64,000 nt of DNA from Avena insularis. Taxonomy: Eukaryota > Streptophyta > Magnoliopsida > Poales > Poaceae. Below, one piece after another: positions 57,601-64,000 of this stretch. The notes beneath the pieces were generated by a model. The model was not told the DNA's origin. It did not search any database and worked only from the letters and a program-made list of their open reading frames with translations. The translations under genes were made by a program, and so were the position numbers. The stretch covers positions 479,853,392-479,917,391 of the forward strand of contig CM042694.1 of NCBI GenBank assembly GCA_023614405.1, written 5' to 3'. How positions within the stretch are numbered: position 1 is the first letter of the stretch; each line of letters opens with the position of its first letter.

Positions 57601-57888
57601 TTCCATTATTATTTTTAAAGGTCCATCTGTTGTATGATGAAATAAATTTGTATTTTAATTCTCAATTTCAAATATGAATTGAATTGTTTTCCCAAGACAC
57701 AGCAATATAGTAGAGGTCATGTCGAAATCCGTAACACTTGCCCTGATGTTTTCATCAGAACAAGAGAGATCTCGGTCCCTCTACACTCTTTTAGTTTTGC
57801 GTGAAAATTCCCGGGATTTTCTATGCATGAATGCAATGCACACACCTGATCTCAGCTTGATTCTAAGCTCTAACGCTGGGATGTTACA
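54685..57888. repeat. Tract X, copy 1, right part (GC-rich leader to LTR-like end)
   Basis: It continues 44889 across the B2 TSD. GC-rich leader-like text on the plus strand (54685-55050, including 'aaaccctagccatgcgg') is followed by AT-rich sequence, a possible intron (GTATGT near 55072 to TTTTGCAG near 57179), 'aataaag' polyadenylation-like text near 57300, and an end 'cgctgggatgttaca' at 57888 whose inverted form (TGTAACATCCC) is a common LTR terminus in cereal Gypsy families. No convincing protein is encoded. It is best read as part of one very long LTR; orientation is uncertain. Confidence 0.45.
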
Positions 57889-59850
57889 ATATTATTATGA
57901 AAATAGTGTTTTCTGACCTTTTTTGAAATGCAGGTGATGGCAACATTTGAGTTACAAGCATTTGATAGAAAATAATCAAAGGACATGAGCAAGTCTGAAC
58001 TTGCCTTTTGTGATTGCAAGATTATGCACTCACAGTCTTCAAGATACTAGAAGATCCAAATTCTGTAATAAACATCATTGATCCAGTAAGGACGAATGTT
58101 TAAAGTAGCAAGATGCAATTATGCATAAGTAACGTAATGCAAGTTTGAGAACGCGAATCCCCGGACTAATCGTATTTGATCTCGGTTTCAGAAACTGGAA
58201 ATGGTTTCTTTAGAATATGTTTCACTTTCATATCAGCTTCGCACTTGAGCTTCTAATTAAGGCTTGTGAGAGTGTGTAAAACAATATGTAAATACAACAA
58301 GTAGCATATAATATTAAAGCACTCAAATGGGGCATGGTATTTAAAAGATTTCTTAAGCAAGATTATCAATCAATTAGAGCCTTTATGTGAATGCTTAAGG
58401 CTTACTTTTAATGTTTTTTAAAGAATAACTTTTGAGAAAAAGGTTACCTTTCAAAGTGAAAGCATTTCATTCTTGTAGTTATACTTTTAGCGTTTATTAT
58501 TAACTAAAAGTATCTTAAAAGAAAATAGTTAGCATCTTTGCATAGCTATTCAACTAGCAACTAGAGACTTATATATTTTAGATATGGCATCACCCTATAG
58601 ATGGCTTACTTCTAAAGGATTCATATAGTTAAAATACAAGTAGCATTGCTTTTATGGAATTGGTGTTTTCTTAAGGTTATGCTTCATAAGTACAAAATGG
58701 GCATTACTTTAATTACTTAAGAAATTGATTTAAATTTAAGTAGTTTTCCAGTTTAGTAGAGGAATTAGTAAATATGAGCTTGATGATTTTATAAGTGATT
58801 AGAAGCCTTGTGAAGAACAATACACTATTTTAGTTGATTTTACAATTGGTAAAATATTTTTAGGAAAATTAAGATACACTCAATTTAAGATGATAGTTTT
58901 AGTAAATACATCTTAAGATGGTTAGACCTATTTTGACTTCACTTAAACATCAATTAAACTTGTTTTTACACTTTTAGACTTTAAACAAATAATGCTAAAG
59001 GCAAAGTAAAGATTTATGTATTTTTAATCAATTAGGATATTAGGAAATAGTTTTAATCAAGACTTAATAAATATTTTCATTTATTTTACTTAAAATGTGC
59101 AGAGTTATATTTTAATGTCTAGATTTTATTTTTGTGATCATTTTGGTATATTATAAGTATTTTTATGATTTATAATTAATAAGATATGATTTTTATAAGT
59201 TTTGTCACTTTATAAATACTAAATAAATAATAAATACTTAGTTAAGTATCACAAAACTACACAAAATAAGTTTATAAATGTATATTTTATTTTTCTAAGA
59301 ATTTTGATACATTATACTTATTTTAAGAGTTTTCAATAATAGAATATACATTTTAAAAGATTAACCTTTAATAGGTTATTTACTAATAATAATTATTATC
59401 TTATTTAAGTTGGAAAATAAAATGTGATAATAGGTTTAGAATATAGAATTTATTTTTCTGAACATTTTGAAATATAATATATATTTTTCTGAGGTATAAA
59501 ATAAAAGATATTGATTTAACAAGATTTAATCATTTTCTTTAGTTTCTAAAAGAAAATATCTAAATGTTTTATGGCATCATTGCTGACATCAGCATGACAC
59601 ACACATGCAGGTTAGACCTTTTTACACCGATATCGACCCTAGCATGAGTCACAGACAAGTGGGCCACTGGCCACGTCATATCTAGGGATTTATCTTTCAT
59701 AGAAAATGGAAACTAAAAATAAGTAAACAAAATAGCATTATGACATCAGCGTGATGTCATGCTGACATCATCCGAGGATGATCTCCTCAGGTCGATGATC
59801 GATCTGTCGATCCACTGCACGCGGGGGCTTGTGCTTATGCTAGTTGGACA
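57889..59850. repeat. Tract X, copy 2 (partial)
   Basis: Positions 57892-58150 duplicate 43243-43495 with scattered changes, and the following AT-rich sequence is similar in character. It ends at the Copia LTR (59851). No coding frame. It abuts the end of copy 1 with no gap. Confidence 0.55.
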
Positions 59851-61500
59851 TGTTGGGTCCGCAGCATAGAAAACAAAAAATTCCTACGGTGTGAACTACA
59901 CGCCAAGATCTATCTACTAGGTACAAAGCAAACGGGTGGACATACATCCATAGAGAACTTACCCTCGAAGACAACGAGCTTTGTTAACGAGTAGGAACTC
60001 GTGGTTGATGTAGTCGTACACTTGCCGATCTCAAGATCGTGAGGAAGTCCGGCGCCAAGAACTCAGCAGCCATCACTTTTCGCACACGTTCAAGCCACCG
60101 GACAACCTCCACCTCCTCGCTCCGATCCAAATGAGCAAAGAACTCCTTCTAGAAGAAATGCCACCGGGAACATGTATCTCGCTAATCCGAGACCATGGGG
60201 GAATAATTCTAGAGGGGGAGAGATATCCTTCACAAGGAGGTGTGAGGATGAAGGAGGGAATGGGTGGCCTTTTATAGGAGGAGGAGGGTGCCCCCTCTCT
60301 CCATGGCCGGCGCATGGGGGTGACCCCTCACCTCCCCCATTCATGTGGTGGTAACTCCTCCACATTAAAATGCCTCTTCACATTCCCTTTTAAAGTCTCC
60401 ACTTTAAATGCATTAAGTTTCTCCAAATTTAATGCTCTCTCATTTAATAAAACTCTTTTATTAAATTTATTCAGAATTTTGTTAATTACTTTAATTAACA
60501 AACATTCACATATAGCCCCTTGCAATATTTCAATATCACATGCAGAACCACTTTTTGCAATTTCACCCGAAACAATTTCCGGTTTCTATTGAAACAATTC
60601 CCGCGCTTTGCAATTCTTTCGTCTGAAACATATGTGCTCCAAAATGGTGTCCGGTAACTATTAAGTGTGCCACCCTACGGTTCGCGAATAATGCAGACAT
60701 GATCGAGACCCTTCTTCGATCAATAATCAGCAGCGGGACCTGGAGATCCGTACTGACTCCTACACATTCAACGATGACTCCTGTGATCGTGAGAACCTTT
60801 AACGCTTGTAACTAAATCCCTTTGTCTCTCGATATATTACATGTCCGAGATTCGATCATCGGTATCTCCATACCTAGTTTGATCTCGTTACCGACATGCA
60901 CTCTTTTCTCGTTCCCGTGATATAACATTCTAGCGATCACATCACTTGCTTGCAAGCTATCCTAATGTGATATCACCGAGAGGGCCCAGAGTATATCTAT
61001 CCCTCATCTGGATTGACAAATTCCACTCTTGATCCATGAGCCTCAACATAACACCTTCGTAGCACTGAACCCATCTTTATAGTCACCTCACATTACGGTG
61101 TGATGCTTGATGTTATCAAGATACTCTTCCGGTGTTAGCAATTAACATGATCTCATGGTCTAAGGATAAAGATTACTTCGTATGATGTTATAGCAATATA
61201 AACACAATGACTTGATCGTAATGCTATACTTTGGATGAATGTTCATCACATCATTCCACCAATGGTGTGACCTTGTTATTAACAACATCCAATGTCCATG
61301 ATCAGGAAACCTTGATCATCTTGTTAATCAACAAGCTAGTCTATAAGAGAGGCATGACTAGGAACCCTTTTTGTTTATTAAACACACATGTATTGATGTT
61401 TCCTATCAATACAATTATAGCATGCAAAATAAACATCTATCATATACAAGGAATACATAATAACAACTTTATTATTGCCTCTCAGGGCATATTTCCTTCA
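59851..61500 (-). repeat. Copia 3' LTR
   Basis: The minus strand begins TGAAGGAAATATGCCCTGAG at 61500 and ends GACCCAACA at 59851. About 700 nt of it also occurs at 3480-4193. It contains a GC-rich block (60050-60360) and AT-rich downstream sequence, with no real ORF. Confidence 0.9.
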
Positions 61501-61516
61501 GTCTCCCACTTGCACT
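61501..61516 (-). other. Copia polypurine tract
   Basis: The minus strand reads GTGCAAGTGGGAGAC immediately before the TG of the LTR. Confidence 0.75.
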
Positions 61517-61533
61517 AGAGACAATAATCTAGT

Positions 61534-61907
61534 TCACATAGTGATAAATCTAACACCCATGGAGTTCTGGTGTTGATCATGTTTTTCCCTAGGGAGTACT
61601 TTAGTCAACGGATCTGCTACATTCAGGTTCGTGTGCACTTTACAAATCTTTATATCTCCATCTTTGACATGTTCGCGGATGGAGTGAAACCGGCGCTTAA
61701 TATGCTTGGAATTCTTGTGAGACCTTGGTTCCTTGGCGTTGGCTATGGCTCCATTGTTGTCACAATAGATCACCATCGGGTCCAACGACCGGAAGCACAC
61801 CCAGTTCGTAATGAACTCTTTCATCCAAATCGCTTCTCTGGCTTCAAGCAAAGAACATATTCCGCCTTCGTTGTTGATCCAGCCACCACAGGTTGTTTCG
61901 AGCTCCT
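61534..61907 (-). pseudogene. Copia RNase H (frameshifted)
   Basis: It follows TAG at 61908 (Trp position before RSSKQ). RSSKQPVVAGSTTKAEY is readable, then the frame shifts near 61855 to EAREAIWMKEF, MVIYCDNNGAIANAKEP, SKHIKRRFHSIREHV and NVADPLTKVLP, the usual Copia C-terminus. It ends at 61534. Confidence 0.88.
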
Positions 61908-63169
61908 CTAACTAACTGCTACTCTGTTCAAGAGAAATACGTATCCGGATTGAGACTTAGAGTCATCTGGATCAGTGTCAAAGCTAGCATCGACATAACA
62001 CTTAGCGACTAGCTCTTCTTCACCTCCGTATATAAGAAACATATCATTAGTTCTTCTCAAGTACTTAAGGATATTCTTGACCGCTATCCAGTGTTTCGAA
62101 CCTGGATCAGATTGGTACCTACTAGTCAAACTAATAGCATGTGCCACATCCGGTCTTGTACATAGCATGACATACATTATAGAGCCTATGGCTGAGGCAT
62201 AGGGGATCCTATCCATTATCTCTCTTTCTTCTGTCGTAGCCGGACTTTGAGTCTTACGCAATGTCTTGCCTTGCAACATAGGTAAGAACCCCTTCTTACT
62301 TCCGTCCATATTAAACTTCTTTAATATCTTATCAAGGTATGTACTCTGCGATAGCCCAATTAGGCGTCTTGATCTATCTCTATAGTTTTTAGTGCCTAAT
62401 ATATATGAAGCTTCACCAAGGTCCTTCATCGAAAATTTGCTGTTTAGATAACTTTTAACACTATTTAAAAGATCTAAATCATTTCCAATTAATAATATGT
62501 CATCCACATATAATATCAGAAATGCCACAATGCTCCCACTCACTTTCTTGTAAATACAAGCCTCTCCATAAGTTTGGACAAATCCAAACTCTTTGATCAC
62601 CTCATCAAAGCGGAGATTCCAACTTCGTGATGCTTGCTTCAGTCCATAGATGGATCGCTGAAGTTTGCACACCTTATTAGCATCCTTAGGATCGACAAAA
62701 CCCTTAGGTTGTATCATATACAACTCTTCTTCAATATTACCATTGAGGAACGCAGTTTTGACATCCATCTGCCATATTTCATAATCGAAATATGCAGCAA
62801 TTGCTAACATAATCCTAACCGACTTAAGCATCGCTACGGGAGAGAATGTCTCATCGTAGTCAACTCCTTGAATTTGTCGAAACCCCCTTTTTTGACAAGT
62901 CGAGCCTTATAGATGGTCACATTACCATCAGCATCAGTTTTTCTTTTGAAAATCCATTTATTCTCAACGGCCTTTCGGTCGTGAGGTAAGTCCACCAAGT
63001 TCCAAACTTGGTTCTCATACATGGATTCCATCTCGGATTTCATGGCTTCTAGCCATTTGTTGGAATCCGGGCTCATCATCGCTTCTTCATATGTCGCAGG
63101 GTCATCCATTTCATCAATCATGAAATTCATAATAGGATTACCGTCAGATTCGGGGAGTTGACGTGTCAC
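61908..63169 (-). pseudogene. Copia reverse transcriptase (one frameshift, terminal stop)
   Basis: It starts at the PATYEEAM..WLEAMKSEMESM segment (63169 side), followed by VWNLVDLP and NKWIFKRKTDADG. One extra G near 62890 shifts the frame before SVRIMLAIAAYFDYEIWQMD, KTAFLNGNIEEELYM, GLKQASRSWNLRFDEV, LYVDDILLIGND (intact YVDD), FSMKDLGEASYILG and TRPDVAHAISLTSRY. A TAG at 61908 replaces a conserved Trp. Otherwise it is well preserved. Confidence 0.93.
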
Positions 63170-64000
63170 CTTGATTTGCGAGGTTCAGTATCCTCTTCGG
63201 AGTTTCATGATCAATATCATTAGCTCTCTCTTCATTAGGTGAAGTCAACTCGAAACAATTTACGAGCTGCGCTACTCGCCATTTCATGAAGAGAAGGTTC
63301 AATAACCTCTTCGAGTTCTACCTTCCGACTACTCACACCTTTTCGCGAAACTCCTTCTCAAGAAAGGATCCATTCTTAACAAAAACCTTGCCCTCGGATC
63401 ATGATAGAAGGTATACCCAATCGTTTCCTTAGGGTATCCTATGAAGACGCATTTTTCCGCTTTGGGTTCGAGTTTATCCGGTTGAAGTTTCTTCACATAA
63501 ACATCGCAACCCCAAACTTTAAGAAATGACAGCTTAGGTTTGTTTCCAAACCATAATTCATACGGTGTCTTTTCAACGGATTTAGATGGTGCCCTATTTA
63601 AAGTGAATGTAGCGGTTTCCAGTGCATAACCCCAAAATGATAGTGGCAAGTCAGTCAGAGACATCATAGATCGAACCATATCCAATAAAGTACGATTACG
63701 ATGTTCTGACACACCATTACGTTGTGGTGTTCCGGCAGGCGTGAGTTGTGAAACTATTCCACAGTCTTTCATATGTGTGCTAAACTCGTAACTAAGATAC
63801 TCTCCTCCACGGTCGGACCGCAGAAATTTGATCTTTCTGTTACGATGATTTTCCACTTCATTCTGAAATTCTTTGAACTTTTCAAAAGTTTCAGACTTGT
63901 GTTTCATCAAATAGATATACCCATATCTACTCAAATCATCCGTGAAAGTAACAAAATAACGATATCCACCTTGCGCCGACACACTCATTGGTCCACACAT
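63170..64000 (-). pseudogene. Copia integrase, C-terminal part truncated by window end
   Basis: Open from the window edge to 63329: MCGPMSVSAQGGYRYFVTFT, DDLSRYGYIYLMKHKS (D), FLRSDRGGEYLS (D), TPQRNGVSEHRNRTLLDMVR (E), LWFGNKPKLSFLKVWGC and CVFIGYPKETIGYTFYH. A one-base loss near 63395 then breaks the frame. The segment to 63170 holds the shifted hinge (VFVKNGSFLEKEF in another frame) with further stops. It would join cDNA to the host chromosome in the nucleus. Confidence 0.9.

Larger units (their letters stand above)
59851..64000 (-). mobile_element. Copia retrotransposon (Angela/BARE-like), 3' part, runs off the window
   Basis: On the minus strand, integrase, RT and RNase H occur in Copia order, followed by a polypurine tract and a 1650-nt LTR (61500 down to 59851). 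The other LTR, gag and protease lie beyond 64000. At least three frame breaks make the pol inactive. The left flank GGACA (59846-59850) would be its TSD if the element is complete. Confidence 0.9.

Noticed and set aside
60073..60365. Minus-strand frames rich in Pro and Ser
   Set aside because: They lie within the Copia LTR GC-rich block, overlap in several frames and have no match to known domains.
1..64000. tRNA, rRNA and CRISPR arrays
   Set aside because: No cloverleaf, rRNA text or regularly spaced short repeats were noticed; the tRNA-like matches are only primer-binding sites.

Overview
The window is a stretch of grass intergenic DNA built almost entirely of LTR retrotransposons nested inside one another. 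I see no host protein gene, rRNA, tRNA or CRISPR array. The repertoire points to a large-genome monocot grass, probably Pooideae: Tat-like and Athila-like Gypsy elements with tRNA-Asp-type primer sites (TGGCGCCGTTGCCGGGGA), an Angela/BARE-like Copia element, and a low-GC background with GC-rich LTR promoters. The species cannot be fixed from this sequence.

Left half. Positions 1-3479 are non-coding and look like decayed LTR sequence. Positions 3480-4193 are a fragment of the same Copia LTR family found whole at 59851-61500. From about 4194 to 40614 lies an old minus-strand Tat-like Gypsy element, here called D, cut into pieces by later insertions. Its antisense gene (plus strand) is at 4194-4447 and 13442-14509 and resumes, inverted, at 23617-22952. 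Its pol is at 22182-22443 (inverted), 24608-23883 and 40614-38654. Inserted into D are: G1, a 9.0 kb Tat-like element (4448-13441, TSD ACCTC); A1, an Athila-like element (from 14510, TSD CATGA), itself invaded by B1 (19206-22180); and C, an 8.1 kb Athila-like element (24609-38653), which carries A2, a complete 5.9 kb non-autonomous element (29416-35317, TSD TTATC). A single inversion of about 1.7 kb (22182-23882) explains why the end of A1's 3' LTR, its TSD copy and the rest of the antisense gene lie backwards.

Right half. Two adjacent 1.31 kb direct repeats (40615-41925, 41930-43237) lead into a long AT-rich then GC-rich non-coding LTR-like tract (43238-57888). This tract is interrupted by B2, a minus-strand element (44890-54679, TSD GGCCC) that is a chimera of families A and B. 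A partial second copy of the tract (57889-59850) follows, then a Copia element on the minus strand (59851 to the window end) with 3' LTR, RNase H, RT and part of integrase.

Function. Most coding regions are broken. G1's gag-pol has 16 in-frame stops and a YVND instead of YVDD reverse-transcriptase box. Open frames are the 351-codon Gag of C, a 177-codon acidic ORF in C, the 267-codon ORF of A2, and a 273-codon Gag/protease-like ORF in B2. Families A, B and C share 3' non-coding sequence, GC-rich hairpins upstream of the LTR TATA box, and (A and C) a conserved protein tail, which suggests that non-autonomous A and B parasitise the machinery of a C-like Athila relative.
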